Assembly (NCBI GenBank): GCA_944474755.1
Contig: OX104119.1
Coordinates: 43,611,927-43,675,926, forward strand
Origin: Limnoperna fortunei
Lineage: Eukaryota; Mollusca; Bivalvia; Mytilida; Modiolidae
Direction: 5' to 3'
DNA length: 64,000 nucleotides
Part shown: positions 49,880 through 62,439 of the stretch, piece by piece
Position numbering within the stretch: the first letter of the stretch is position 1
Layout: every line of letters begins with the position of its first letter
Position numbers and translations under genes: made by a program
Notes under the pieces: model-generated
What the model saw: the letters and a program-made list of their open reading frames with translations, nothing else
What the model was told of the DNA's origin: nothing
Databases searched by the model: none

Positions 49880-51920
49880 AAGATGAGCGTTTCGTCTTAT
49901 GTGTCACTTATTATAATCCCATCAAATTCTAATTGACAACCAGAGAACTCTTGCACTCGGTGTTTTAGGCGCAAATATTGGTTTAATTTTAGCAGGTTCG
50001 ATTTTATCAACCGGCTTATATCTGATAAGCACAATTCTAACTTTTGTGCAATGTCATTCCAAATATCACGTGAATTAATAACGAGGTACACCTGAGTGTC
50101 ATCGGCGTAGCAGTGATAGTTTAAACCATGCTTATGCAGTACTTACGAGGGCCAAGTACTGAATCTTGTGGTACTCCAAACTTTAGTTAAAACCAATCTG
50201 AATGAGTAGACTCAATGGCGATTCCTTATGTTCTATTACTAAGATAAGACATTATGCACAAAAGTGCATCTCCAGTTATTCCATGTGATTATTGCATTCG
50301 ACGAGAGAGAATTTGGTGGTCTATAGCATCAAACGCAGCGGATAAGTCGAACATAACTAGCAAAGTTCACTGATTATTATCCAATGCATAGGCAATGTCG
50401 TGGTGGACACGGGCAATGCTGTTTCGGTGGAATGACACCGTCTATACGCTGATTGCAGATGATCTTGAAAAAGAAAATGCATTTAAATGCTCCTCGAAAC
50501 GCACTGATACTACATTTTCAATGATTTTCAAAATGAACGGTAGGTTTGAGAGGGGGCGATAGTTTGTGAACTCCTCATTGTCTAATGAAAGGTTCTGTAA
50601 CACAGGTTGTACTATTGCCGTTTTAAATGATGTTGGTACATCAGCCTCTTTTAATGATTTATTAACAATTGCTGTAATAATAGGAAGTAAACTGTCTATG
50701 CTAGGTTTTAAAATTTGAGCTGGATGAGGATCAAATTCACTCGCCTTTAATAAGGCTTTTATGACAATATTTCTAATCTCGTCCAAAATTGTCATATGCT
50801 CGCCATCAAACTTAATGTCTGCACATAAAACATCGCTGTCACTTATAAAATGTTGATTCTGTGTGTCTTTTTTGTATTCTATTTTACCAATGAAAAAGTT
50901 TCAAAGCGATTTGCAAGTTCGTGATGATTTGGAGTAGATGGCTGGACGGTATCTCTAGTATTGCCAAGTAGGTTGTTGGGGACTTTATATAATTGTTGCT
51001 GATTGTGACCTATTTCGTCAAATAATGTATTCTGCATTTAAAGAGAAGCTAAGCAACGTACCTGCACTTTTCCTGACATATTTCTATGCCGATCTTGTTT
51101 CGCAATACGAAGTTGTTCGGTGTTCTTCCACAATTTCCAAAAAGAACGAGCATTCGTATCATTTGGATTGTAAAAGTGAAAATTGAAAACGCCAGTTATA
51201 ATCAGTTCATGTGGAGTTGTCGCAATTTTATAAATAAAGAGAGAGAATTCATCAAAGAATTGTGAAACTTTACCGTTGTTTTTTTACGGAGGTCCCTTTC
51301 TAAGATGCCTTGATACGTTATGAATTTTATATCCCTAGGTTAGGATGGCCGCAGTAACAGTTCTATCGATGTCGGACCAAGCAATGTCTCTGTGATCGCA
51401 ATGTTACTTTGTATGAATCGAAGATTGCTAGTGGGTTTTTTTTTATTGACCGACAGTTCTGCCTCAGCAACTTTATCAGTTGATATTCAGCCAAGTTTAG
51501 CAAGATTTAGATGATTTACTGATTGCTAATGGGACGCATTTATTTTACGTTGTCTTATGAGAGATGGAATAGTGTTTATCGTGTGCATGTTTTGCACATT
51601 ATTAACTGGGACAACACATTTTGTACCGTTTGATGTTAAGTGAATAAGATTACTTGCGTTATGTCCGAAATGATACAACGTGGACGGTGAAATTCTCTTG
51701 TCTCTGACTATTACTCGAATTGGTCTTAAAACATCCTGCCAGCTTTAGTACCGCGTCTAGTACAACGTGAAGGTTTCGCGTAAATGGTACTGTAATGTGT
51801 ATTTTTAATTACCTGTTTGGCGAAAGGTGTTGCTTTAAATGGCCACGATATCACTGATTTCATGGTTGGTCGCACACAATGAAACACTGATTCAAATGCC
51901 AAACACAACTTAAGATTCTA
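49880..51920 (-). mobile_element. CR1/L2-like LINE remnant with endonuclease and reverse transcriptase
   Basis: On the minus strand, pieces of one LINE lie in order. SRCTRRGTKAGR (about 51760) comes first. An endonuclease region has ITETLLGPTS and ELIITGVFNFHFYNPNDTNA; the usual GDFN aspartate is lost. Then FWKLWKNTEQ and, in a clean frame 50795-50442, EFDPHPAQILKPSIDSLLP and NYRPLSNLPFILKIIE of the reverse transcriptase. Further on, across stops, come MFDLSAAFDAIDHQIL, GVPQDSVLGP and a YADDTQVYLVI-like block that hold the catalytic aspartates. At least six stops or shifts make it inactive. Order and motifs fit the CR1/L2 group of animal LINEs. Confidence 0.7.
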
Positions 51921-53065
51921 ATCCAAAGTTAGTTCCAAATTTATCCAGGGATACACTATCCATAAATGGGTATTCAGTTCCAATTTTATATTACAAATGT
52001 ACACATTGTAACTTGGAGAATTTATACATTTTTTCGCAACAGCAAGGATCAAATATACTTTTGCTATGGTCAAGTCATAAACTAACATTCATACGCTATT
52101 TGTTTCTTATATAAAGCCGAAAAGACCTATCTATTATACTACTTCCAATCACCGACTTTTAGAACAGATAATCTTAGTCGTGCAGAGAGCGTTCTAGTTT
52201 ATATACATTTTGTTTGCATATTTCGAGATAAGGACAGCTTCGAGATAACACTGTTCTATATTATAAAATCAATTTTACGTTTGGAATTAAATCTGTGCCT
52301 TCTTTACGACGTAGTGTTTGTGGTTTAGTCTATAGCATAATGTAAAGCTTACTATTTTATGAAATCCTATAGGATATCAAGACATAGTTTTCAATGCTGG
52401 TGAACGCGGTAATTGGATTTATGCTTTGGTCAAATTGTGAGAAAATGTTTGAACGGTAGATGTGACCATTGTGATTTAAGTAGACGGTAAAGAATGTAGT
52501 ACGGGATTCAAGACTACATATATTAATCTTGCCCTGTTTTGAAATTAGAGAAAAAACCATTTTTGATATATTTTCGAATTACCATATTATTAGTGTTGGT
52601 GTAGTTAATTAAGCTTTAGTCAGACATGGAATAATGCACATTTAATATATTTACATTTATAAAAGTTGTGCATGTAAAGTCAAAAGTTAACATTTAAAAA
52701 CGTGACAACTGCGCTAAAATAAGATTAATCTATCAAACGTGATTCACATAACAGCTAGACGTCAAACAATATATGGGTTTCCGAAACACTTGGCCGCAGC
52801 AATCATAGTGATAACGCTGACAGATGTTGCGCAAAAGTACCGAAATATATCATTTAACGATTTTTGTTTTAAATTAAAGAAACATATAACAAACGCAAAA
52901 AGTTCAACAAGAAGGTATTTTCGAAATCTTGTATCAAGTCGTATGTTAAATCAGTAAGTTGTAACTTCTGTAGTCTTTGTTAGCTTATATTTAAGTGTTA
53001 TAATTGGTTTATCTATAACAGTACAACATGATATCAATTATTAACGACGTTTTAAATAACATTTA
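51921..53065. other. No recognised gene
   Basis: AT-rich stretch upstream of lectin unit B. Short frames at 52357-52560 (minus) and 52739-52957 (plus) have no recognisable features. Confidence 0.4.
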
Positions 53066-53340
53066 TAGCCAAGGTGGCCTAGTGGTTAACTAAGTACTCT
53101 CGTTTCCGTCCCAACATGATATGTGCTTATCAGTGTAAGGATATTTATATTTAAAAGTAATCTTTACGTCTTTGAACCTGCTATACACCGAGTGAGAACT
53201 ATTGATATTTATCTTCAATTGATGCATGAAGATCAGCGGGTTTTAAAGACGTAAAGAATACTTTTACACTAGAAGCAATGTCTTTAAACTTGCTAATATT
53301 CCTATACACCGAGTGAGGAATATCGAACTTTATTTATTAA
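53066..53340 (+). repeat. Repeat with tRNA-like A box and internal direct repeats
   Basis: GGTGGCCTAGTGGTTAACTA near 53072 looks like a tRNA/SINE A box, but no B box follows. Further on, GTCTTTGAACCTGCT plus CTATACACCGAGTGAG occurs at 53167 and again, with an insertion, at 53279. AAAAGTAATCTTTACG and its reverse are also present. Possibly a decayed SINE of another family. Confidence 0.35.
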
Positions 53341-53539
53341 TAAAAAGAAAAAGAAATTTATCTGTGGACTAAACATCGACTAACAATCATATGGACAGAC
53401 AAAAACAAAACATGAACTCGTTTTAAAATGAAGAGTATAAACCGATGCTCTGGAAATCTAAGCATTTTCTAGCAAATCATTCTTAACTGCTAAGTTTCTG
53501 GGTTAAGTAGGTTAGCAAGAAAACCATTTAAAATTATTT

Positions 53540-53901
53540 CCGTCAGATTCACAACGGACGTTTTGATTTGACGACGCCGCATATTAGCCTTGGTTTCGAT
53601 TGTATGAAATTGATGCAACATTTGATAAAAAATTCTACTGTGGTAAAAGTTTGAATACTAAAGTATTTAAGCTCTCGATGAAATCTATATTGACCACTCC
53701 TATAAACTTGATTCTATATAACTGATATGCCATTTTTTAAAGAATTTCTTATTGGATTTTTTAACCAATCAAAACTCGACATTAAACGTCCGTGTCTACT
53801 TACTTCCTCATATAAGTCAAATAAGATCAGATAAGAATTTCTATTGATTTATAAGTCATATTCACCGAAGGTTGACTTCATTTGGTTGACGTCTCTTACA
53901 A
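53540..53901 (+). promoter_or_regulatory. Upstream region of lectin unit B
   Basis: Strings shared with the upstream DNA of A and D include TTTGACGACG, CTATAAACTTGAT, CTACTTACTTCCTCATATAA and CAGATAAGAATTTCTATTGA. The CATATAAG word about 90 bases before the ATG is the best TATA candidate. The AGATAAGAA word (53829) is a GATA-type site; GATA factors act in blood-cell genes of many animals, so hemocyte expression is a guess only. Confidence 0.5.
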
Positions 53902-56900
53902 ATGATCGTTAGAAGGTGTTTTCTTGTCATGTTATATGTCGTGTTGTTCCACGACGAACCCGTTTGGGCAGACGATAAAAGATTGATCCTTAATGATCCA
54001 GATGTACTCGAAGCACGATGGCATCAAATGGATCTCACTATACAGAACCTGAATTCAAAGATTGCATCATACGATAACATAGTTGCAGGAATGCAAGCAA
54101 ACATAAACGGGCTTATACATGAGGTAAGAAATGTCTATTTTTAGTTGAGTCCTCTCTACTTCAAGTCTTGGCCAAACTCGCAGCTCTATTGTTGACAAGC
54201 AGATGATCAATAGTAAATATTACTTCACACAGAATATAGATTATTTACATACAATGTTATCTCTATACAATTTGTACTATTTGGTCAGTGTAAAAAGAAA
54301 ACAATTTTACTAGTACCTTAATTAACGTTTGTGTGATCAAATAGATTATTTGTTTCTTGTGTAAAAACAACAAAGAGAAATTAAGATATTCAACAGTACA
54401 CACAATTACGAGAAAATTTAAAATGTTAACTGGTAATAAATGGATATTGCATAAGGTTAACTAGTTTGCTTTTATTTATTTTATTACAATAATTTCAAAT
54501 GACGACTTCAGATAACGTGTGTTTTAAAATGTTTATGGAAAAAAGACGTAATGTGATTCGGCACGTCTCATTGCTAGAAAAAAATTTCAATTCTTATACC
54601 ATAAAGTTGCTTTCTGTTGTTTCTATAGGAAATTAATTTTAAGCAAAAAGACTTACTTCATTAGCAATACCAATACAAAGTGTATGGTGACTAAAGAGTA
54701 AAGAATACATATTAGACATATACAACGTGAATTGTCGGTTCAGATAGAAAATAAGTGTATGAGGCTAAGAACTGTTTCACGATGAATATAAATATTTCTA
54801 TATACATCGACAATGAACTTGTATCTTATAAAAGAAATAGCTGGAAACAGATACTGTTTAATATAATTTCATTAAGAAATGCCCCGTGCGGGATCCGGGT
54901 GGCTAAAAGAATAGACCGCAGTCGCGCTAGCTTGTCGTAAAAGGCGACTAAATAGCGCCCAGTACCCTGACCGGCGTGTCAGGTCGGTTTGCCTAAAGAC
55001 CGACTGGGATGTGTGCTCCAGGTGGTTGAATGGGGTACCCCTGGCAAGCTAGGGTTGTCAGGCCATAATACGGAAAACCTGACCGCAAACCATATTAGTG
55101 CACCTTGTTGGAAAAAATGACACTTTCCTCGCACGTTAAAGAACGCTGCTGTAGTATTCGCTTTGAGTAGGGATTTCGATCCCGCTACAGTAGGCTAAAT
55201 AGCCCGACCCTATCCATCCTCCCATTTGCCAGGGGTAATCTAAAATCCGTTACCCCTATTTTTCCTTGTGTCCCATCCCATTTTCATTCATCATTTCATG
55301 TTCATTTTATCATCCATTTCATGTTCATTGCCTGAATATAGCTGAAATATTGCTGCTCGGGCGTTAAACACCATTAATCAATCAATCAATCAATAAGAAA
55401 TTGTTGATATTAAAGAACTTTAACATTGTAATCAATGCATGCCAGTTCAGTTTAGCGTAGCAAAGATAGATGCAATATGCATTTGTCGTTTATTTAATCT
55501 TCATTGAGATACAGGTAACGTTTATGTAAGCACATTAAATATTCACTTTATACATTTTCAAAATCTGTAGTAAAAACTATAAAAGGTGAATCTCCGTCCC
55601 TATCCAACTGTGCTACCTTTTTAAATGACATTGAAATTTAAGTCCCTCACGTATATTAACCCGTTGTTTATTGTTTTCGTCTATAGTTGAAACAATCATT
55701 GGTTAATCATTCCATTATGTACAATATGACACGTATTAAGTAAGTAGAGCACATATGTCATATATGGAAAGGAGAAAAGAGTTTCGATCTTTACGGTAGT
55801 TAAATCTATATAATGTCGACTATGCAGATAAAGCAAGGTACACATTTTTAAATATTAAGATTTTAATGAAAACATCATACTGAGCCACTGACCGCTTGCC
55901 TCAGTTTTTACACTTGCTCAAATATACGAAAAGGAAAATCTTTCTTTTAAGATCAAAGAAAAAGATTACCAAATTGGAAATTTAACAGCTACTGTTACTT
56001 CTCTTCAACAGAAAGGTAATTATACTGTCCCTTTTCCTACAGAATCGAAATGCATTTACCAAAAAAATCGAAAATGTATTGGATGTTGCAATATAAATTT
56101 TCGATCAAACAACAGTTCTGCCTGAAACATGTTGTTTTTTTTATCATAACATTAGAGGAAACAAATACTAAAATTTGATGAGTGAATTGAATTAACGCCA
56201 CTATATCAGATGTGTAGTCGAGTAATAACTAAAGTTCCGTACATCAACCTGGTACCCACATTACATACAAATCCGAAAAAACAGCGTTGTAATTTTAACA
56301 GATTTAAAACAGACCTTCAAAAATACAGTGAAACCTGTTATGTCAGAAGTTTTATCAATTTAATGTGGATATTTAAAAATTAAAAAAACCTAGTCGACAT
56401 CTGAAGGTAAGAGACTCTTTCTCAATGTAAAAATCATCAAACCCGTTATTCTTCTACCCCTCTTTTGCAGCTTAAAACCAAGCTTCACATTTATGACAAA
56501 GGCTATTTTAGAAAAAAAAATTAAAAGAAAAGATACAAATACATAGTAATTACTCATGACAAAACATACTGTGTTATCAGTGATACAGTATCATAAGAAT
56601 AAATTAACGGAAAATGATATAATGTGAAATGTTAGATTTTTTTTAATAACATATACGTCATGTATAAAGGACATTTTTTTCAGAAAACTTTCGGCATTAA
56701 ATGGATAGATATTATGTTCCTACCCTCGCCGACTTGTTTTTTTACTCGTAAGAGCCAGAGTTATTCCAAAGTGTATCAAAGAAAAGAGAAACGAGTTTCC
56801 ACGGACCATTTATTACATAATCCGCTACAGATAGATAGTTCGGTGATTACCTAGTCTTATCTTTTCCCCGCACGCTTACAATTAAAGACCCTACCGATGA

Positions 56901-59900
56901 AATTAACTGGGTCTTCTACGTAGACCTTTTGTGCACTATGTAAGACAAATTGCAAGGGAAATGAATTTACTTGGCTCGTAAAAATCACCATGACCTGTTG
57001 CAATGTACAATTAAGAACACATCTAATTTCAGATCAAACAAAAGATTCCCAAATTGGAAGTTTGACATCGACAGTTACTTCCCTTCAACAGAAAGGTAAT
57101 TCACCAGCATTATTTAATGTGTCTAAGCATGTGTATGCATTTGGATATTGAAAATAAAATTCAACAAATTATTTGATACTATTAAGGAATTGACAACAAA
57201 TAAATTAATTGATAGTTGAATATAAGTTATTTCAACTTTTTGTTGTTTGATCAAGCTGGTTTAGTTTGTCCCGCTACATGTGCCTGCGCATCCAGTGATT
57301 GTTACTGTCTTCCACTTTCGGTATTAGTTTTGAAAAATTTATTTATTTTAACAGTTTATGGACTATTTATGTTTTTGATATTTCGTTTGCAAAAAGTTTA
57401 ATTTAAATTTTATTTTATTTAAATATATTCAAAGATACAAACACTATTTTTGACGATAAATTATTTTATTCTGAAACTGAAAATATTTACATAAATCTCT
57501 TACGTGCGTAAACATACTAGACTACACTGTATATTAATCTTGAGGTGCCAAGTAAGCTGATAAATGTGTTGAATAATGTGACCTATAGAGAATGGAAGTA
57601 AAAATGTTCTGGGTTGCATTCATTTGATTTAATGTGCATTTGTTTGAATCACGTGTAACGGCACTTTAAGCAATTTTTCAGTTTTTATTCTGGGACGAAG
57701 CAAAGAACCCGTGAAAAATCACGACCTTTTTTAGAAAGACGCACAATCCTTGTCAATGAAGATTGGAGTCGAGAACACCTTGTCCACAGTAATGTTTGAA
57801 CGGGTGGAATTCGTAATTAAAGGAGTAAGCGAATATATTGATAGTAGTTGATACTAATTTGACTTACTGGAGATGAATTTGCAGTGGATGATGTTAAAAC
57901 TGCAATAGAATCGGTCTTATGTTGAAAATGATTACTTTTGAGCGTAAGCAATTATAATTGTATCATTACGTATAACGTTGCATCAGAGTTTAGTTCGTTC
58001 ATGGACATGGCTTTCTAAGTTACGAGGGGTTTTAATTTTATTTAAAATGGTTAAGGTCAATGTTATAATGTCCTCCTACAATGCGTTCTTTTCTATTTAA
58101 CGATATCTAAATAGTTATTTTTTAAAATTTGTTAATTTCTTATAACAAAGAAGTAATAACGTCTACGAGCAATTTCATATATTCTCTTTTTAGTTTCTTT
58201 AGGTGTAACGCTTTTTAATCGTTCCAGAAAACGATTAAACTTATATTTATTCTTACTCTTTCTCGACAATTTATATTTTCATAGAAATTCCACGTACTAA
58301 AAGGAAAAGATAATTTGTTGAGTGTTGTCCCAACTAAATCTAACCTATAAATTCTGCAAACAGGGACTAATTTACATTTTTTTTATTATGAAACCCTGCT
58401 GTACCGTTCCTACCCGATATCCAGACATTTAACTATTTTCTAGGTCCAAATGATTAATTATTCTATGGTGCTTTTTTGTATGAAAAGTATTAATCTTTTT
58501 GAAGAACGTTCAACATATGTATAGCTAACATTTTTATGCAAGAAACAACAACAGCGGTTAAATTAAATATGACGTTACAGCCATGTGTAAAATAAGGAAA
58601 ATTGTGGAAAAAATTAAACACAAAAGAACCCAAGACAAACTGCAATGGATGTACTAGGCTCGTAGAAACCACAATGACCGCTATTTTCATTCAGTTTTTC
58701 CTTTGCAATATACGAATATGAACACATTTTATTTCAGAACAAACACAAGATTCCCAAATGGGAAGTTTGACAGCGACAGTTACTTCCCTTCAACAGAAAG
58801 GTAATTGTAATATATTTTTTCCACTTCTATTTAAATGTATACGATGATGTGGCGTTGTATCTTAATCATGTAACTGGCACTTGGATCTTGACAACACAAT
58901 TAAAGAAATTTAGTTGAATTGAAGTTAACACCACTTTCAGAGTTGTTGCATCAAGCAAGTTCATTATATATACTATACAATATTTCCAAGGTAAACTGCT
59001 GAATCTTGGGAAAAGGTGACCGTCTGTATCGAGTACAATTAATTGTCCAATTAAAATTTGTAACTAAAGGTGATTACCTAATATATAAGTTTTCGATTAA
59101 TTTAATGTTGTTAAAACAATGCTCAGTTATATTATGGTTACTATTAGAAATCATACATGTATACCATAGAAAAACATGCTCTTCTTTTTTATTGTCATTA
59201 ACAATCTTTCATGAAACAGTCTTCACGTGTTAAATATCTTAATTCTTACTGTAACTCAAACTATTTCCTTACTATCCTTATACTGCGTATTTATTAGAAA
59301 TGGAAAAGATACTAATTTTAATGTCTTACGATTGCAGAGAATATGATCAAGTTACTCCAGTTATAATTATATGTAATATTAAAATGAATATTTATGTTTG
59401 TGAATTTCAGTTAATGTTCCAAAACCAGGATGTAAGTATAACAAGGACTACAAGTCGATTCGCTTTACTAGTCTCTAAAGTTAGAGACACACATTGTTTT
59501 AGTTTGCGATATACCTGTTCGTTAGGTTTCGTTCTTGAAACTTCGTTTATCATTACTTCTAGACAATTCAAAAGCAAGTTAGACCAAATTTCAAATGAAA
59601 CGATATTGTTATAATCGTGAATTAGGTAAACAATTACTAAAGTGGGTCCTAATGTTATAGGAAAAAATACTTATATTGTGCTGTCTTCAGGGGTAAAATT
59701 GGAAGACTACAAATTATCAAGCATGGGGTAGAATTTATTGGCTATGGTAACATTGTAATAATAAAGCCTTTAAAAAGAGTTACATAAAGAAATATTTCTT
59801 GGTTCGGTGCTCAATGTAACACTTAGTCCCTTTTTTGATCTCGGTAAGATCAGACAAATGTGTTCAAATATCACAGTTGGTCCGAAATGTCCGCATATGT

Positions 59901-61174
59901 GTTAATCTTGTATATTTAATGAAAGAAATAAAGTTCTGACTGATTCATCATTACACCAAGGATTCTAATTCAATAAATTGCGCAAAACCGTTTATTACGT
60001 TTTATCAAAAATACAAATACTTATTAGGTATATACAATATGACGCGAAAATAAATCATACATCTATGTCATTCATTTTTATAGCAATATTAATAAAAAAT
60101 TTGAAAAATTTAAAACCTGAAAAACTTAAATGGATACAAAAATGACTTAGATCATACGTTTATTAGAATGGTTCTTAATTTCAATTACATTTTTCATACA
60201 TAATGTGTGGCCTCTCACGTCGATTTAAGACTTCGCAAATATATAGATGACCAGGTATTAAACCATACGAAATTGCTCCTCTCAGGTTTTTTTTGGTAAT
60301 TGTAAAGTTTTACCTAGGTCACGGGTTTTCTCCGTGTACTCCGGCTTTGTCACCCAATAAAAACTGGACGCCATGCTATAGCTGAAAAATTGCTAAATGA
60401 GGCGAAAAAATCATTCAAACAAACAAACAAAATCCATTAGAAGCTTCGCCTTTTCCTATGCTGTGTTACTCTAATTTCCGTTTTTTTGTTTTTTATTGCT
60501 GTGAAACGTTTCTGCATCAGTTTTGTTCAAGTATTAAAAAAGTGAAGGGTTTGGGATCCCTTTAACCGGTTCAATCCTGCCACATACCGTTTTGTTTGAC
60601 CATTCCAAACCAGTATTTTGTGCCCGATTTTTTGTTTGTAGTTACATTTTAGTCATTTAGTGTTTTTTCTAATCACTGAAATCTTGTTAATCATTGTCTG
60701 CATGTAAAGGTGACGATATTGGCTTATACAATTGTTAGTATTTATAAAATCCATTAAGTTGTACTTGCCTCAGCAACAATTTAGTATTGTCCTTGTGTTA
60801 TGGTACGACAACACTATACACATGTAAAATATATTTGATTTTCGTATTACCTTGCTTTTCATATCAATCAATAACTACATTTACTAGTTAATAATATTTT
60901 TAACATTTTAGGTCAAACTGGACGCTTGCATCGTTTTCCACTTCCAAATACGCTTCCATTATCGACAGACGAAACATTTACATTTTACCCGCCATTTGCA
61001 GAGACACCAAAGCTGGTTTGGGGAACCACATACCTTGATAGCCAAGAAGATCGTAATTTGAGATTTAGGGCAGATGTTCATTACTTGACACCTTATTCCT
61101 TCGTTTTACATTTGGAAACTTGGGATAATACTCAAATTTATGAGATTGCGTTACAGTGGATGGCTTGTTCATGA
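53902..61174 (+). CDS. Secreted H-type lectin with coiled-coil stalk, intact (unit B)
   Basis: Six exons join in frame: 53902-54123, 55952-56015, 57033-57095, 58738-58800, 59411-59431, 60912-61174 (696 nt, 231 aa). All introns are GT-AG with matching phases (0, then 1 throughout). Residues 1-23 form a signal peptide ending VWA. Residues 24-74 and three 21-residue exon repeats (75-137) give an I..L...V..L heptad coil, each repeat about three heptads; exons 3 and 4 agree at 59 of 63 bases. A VNVPKPG linker leads to Cys145. The H-type lectin domain spans about 165-229. R195, W215 and Y221 have the spacing I recall for the GalNAc-contacting residues of Helix pomatia agglutinin. Cys145 and Cys230 could pair. 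Such lectins form trimers or hexamers and bind sugars on microbes or cells; an innate-immune or secreted-fluid role is inference. One N-glycosylation sequon (NLT) lies in exon 2. Using exon 5 is optional, as skipping it also keeps frame. Confidence 0.9.
54884..55393 (+). mobile_element. Second SINE family, about 510 bases, (AATC)n tail
   Basis: Less AT-rich than its surroundings. It begins GTGCGGGATCCGGGTGGCTA with CTTGTCGTAAAAGGCGACTA soon after, has a central TTCCTCGCACGTTAAAGAAC, and ends ATATAGCTGAAATATTGCTG, GGCGTTAAACACCATTAATC and AATC repeats. The same start and tail are familiar from large bivalve SINEs (names such as BivaMD- or Meta-SINE come to mind, unchecked). Its last 50 bases are nearly the same as in the tRNA-headed SINE family. 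It lies in intron 1 of lectin unit B. Confidence 0.75.
57650..57793 (-). mobile_element. Decayed, 5'-truncated SINE
   Basis: Blocks GGCACTTTAAGCAATTTTTC, CACGACC...GAAAGACGCACAAT and AAGATTGGAGTCGAGAACAC match the family reversed. The tRNA-like head is lost. It lies in intron 3 of lectin unit B. Confidence 0.7.
60295..60432 (+). mobile_element. SINE 3' part
   Basis: GGGTTTTCTCCGTGTACTCC, CCAATAAAAACTGGACGCCA, CTATAGCTGAAAAATTGCTA and (CAAA)n at the end. The head is missing. It lies in the last intron of lectin unit B, about 480 bases before the lectin-domain exon. Confidence 0.8.
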
Positions 61175-61277
61175 TTAGTGAAATTATTTTTTTTTTCGTT
61201 GTATCTCCACAAACTGATTGTATAATTTTTTAAAAATACAGATTATATTCAAACCTGTCATTTTTGTTCAATTTTTG

Positions 61278-61307
61278 AATAAAACATCTTTTTCGATGCG
61301 CAATAAA
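61278..61307 (+). terminator. Two polyadenylation signals of lectin unit B
   Basis: AATAAA occurs at 61278-61283 and 61302-61307, 104 and 128 bases after the stop codon. The 3' flank (TGTATCTCCACAAACTGAT) is shared with unit A (CGTATCTCCACAACCTGAT), showing that the 3' UTR was duplicated too. Confidence 0.6.
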
Positions 61308-61309
61308 AC

Positions 61310-61788
61310 AACGTTTAAATTATATCTATTTAACGTGTTTGTATTTGCAAATTAGTGTTGCTTTTTGCCCATTGGAGAATTTCTTAAATATTAAGAATGT
61401 GAACAAAAACTAAAGGTGTATCGGTTTTTATTTGTTTACCAGAACATGTTCAACTCAAATGACAAATTCATTGATCCCTCATCAAGCAAGCAATTTAAAA
61501 CGCTTGCAGTTTACCATGCTACATTTTTCTCTGTTGATTTAAGACATTTTCGTTCTTATCCAACTTCAAATGTGTGATATGAGTCGTTACTATACTGTTA
61601 AAAAAGAAATGCAAAGCCCTTTAAAATTGTTTAAATGCAAATCATATATTTTACTTGATAAGTAAATGGCCAATGTTTAATGGATTTTTTTACAGGCAAG
61701 TTTTCAACTTCAAAGGTCTGTTCATTTGATTTGGTTCTCTGCCAAATAAGCACGGTTACTCTAAAAGTGAAAATTAATTCTATCGCCC
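61310..61788. other. Intergenic, nothing recognised
   Basis: AT-rich DNA between lectin unit B and the next open frame. No exon or repeat stood out. Confidence 0.4.
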
Positions 61789-62115
61789 TTAAATTTGGAT
61801 ATCGTTTTTTAACGTGAACTTTGCGGTTAATTCAACCGCTAAGTTAAATTGGAAAAATGAAAGACGCTTGAAGCTTAAATACATCATTACGCCATGCCAA
61901 TGAAGGACCTTGCTACTATAAATATTACCATCAGCTGTCTCCAAGCCGGAGCATCCCAGAGTGAGGTCGCACAAACTGAAAACGTAATACAGAGCACAAT
62001 TTCTCGGCAGTGAAACAGATTCCAGCAGACTGCCTCTACCATCCGCCAGAGAATTAGGACACATAGCATAACGATAGCTGCATCTTCCATCTACTGAATC
62101 AAATCGTTGCCGCAA
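61789..62115 (-). CDS. Unrecognised cysteine-containing open frame
   Basis: The longest minus frame here reads SVDGRCSYRYAMCPNSLADG, then a segment with LCDLTLGCSGLETADGNIYS and HWHGVM. Cysteines and charged residues suggest real protein more than AT noise, and the base mix is less AT-rich than nearby. A second minus frame overlaps it. I know no matching family. It could be an exon of a secreted protein or a transposon piece; it ends next to a SINE tail. Confidence 0.2.
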   Translation of the reverse strand: MRQRFDSVDGRCSYRYAMCPNSLADGRGSLLESVSLPRNCALYYVFSLCDLTLGCSGLETADGNIYSSKVLHWHGVMMYLSFKRLSFFQFNLAVELTAKFTLKNDIQI

Positions 62116-62204
62116 CAGTCAGTGTAGTCGGAATACCTGAATTGAGAAGAATCAACTCGCAGTCCGAAAAAGTACCGGTATTTGTTGGTGCAAGATTGTG
62201 ACCG

Positions 62205-62341
62205 TGACGTTCATGCAACCTTACAGATTTTGACCGGTTTTCTCCGGATACGCTGGCTTCCTCCCCCAATAAAAACTTGACGCCATGATATAGCTGAAAA
62301 ATTGTTGAAATTGGCGTTAAACAACATTCAAACAAACAAAA
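62205..62341 (+). mobile_element. SINE 3' part
   Basis: GGTTTTCTCCGGATACGCTG, CCCCCAATAAAAACTTGACG, ATATAGCTGAAAAATTGTTG, GGCGTTAAACAACATTCAAA and (CAAA)n. The tRNA-like head is missing. Confidence 0.85.
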
Positions 62342-62439
62342 AAGACAAATTTATTTTTTGTACACAAAATGTAGTGTACAGTTTTCTAATCAGATGATTA
62401 TTAAGATTTTTACATCCAGGAAAACTTTTGTGTCAATTT

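Noticed and set aside
61887..62090. Second minus-strand frame (67 codons)
   Set aside because: It overlaps the 61789-62115 frame in another phase and has a less protein-like make-up.
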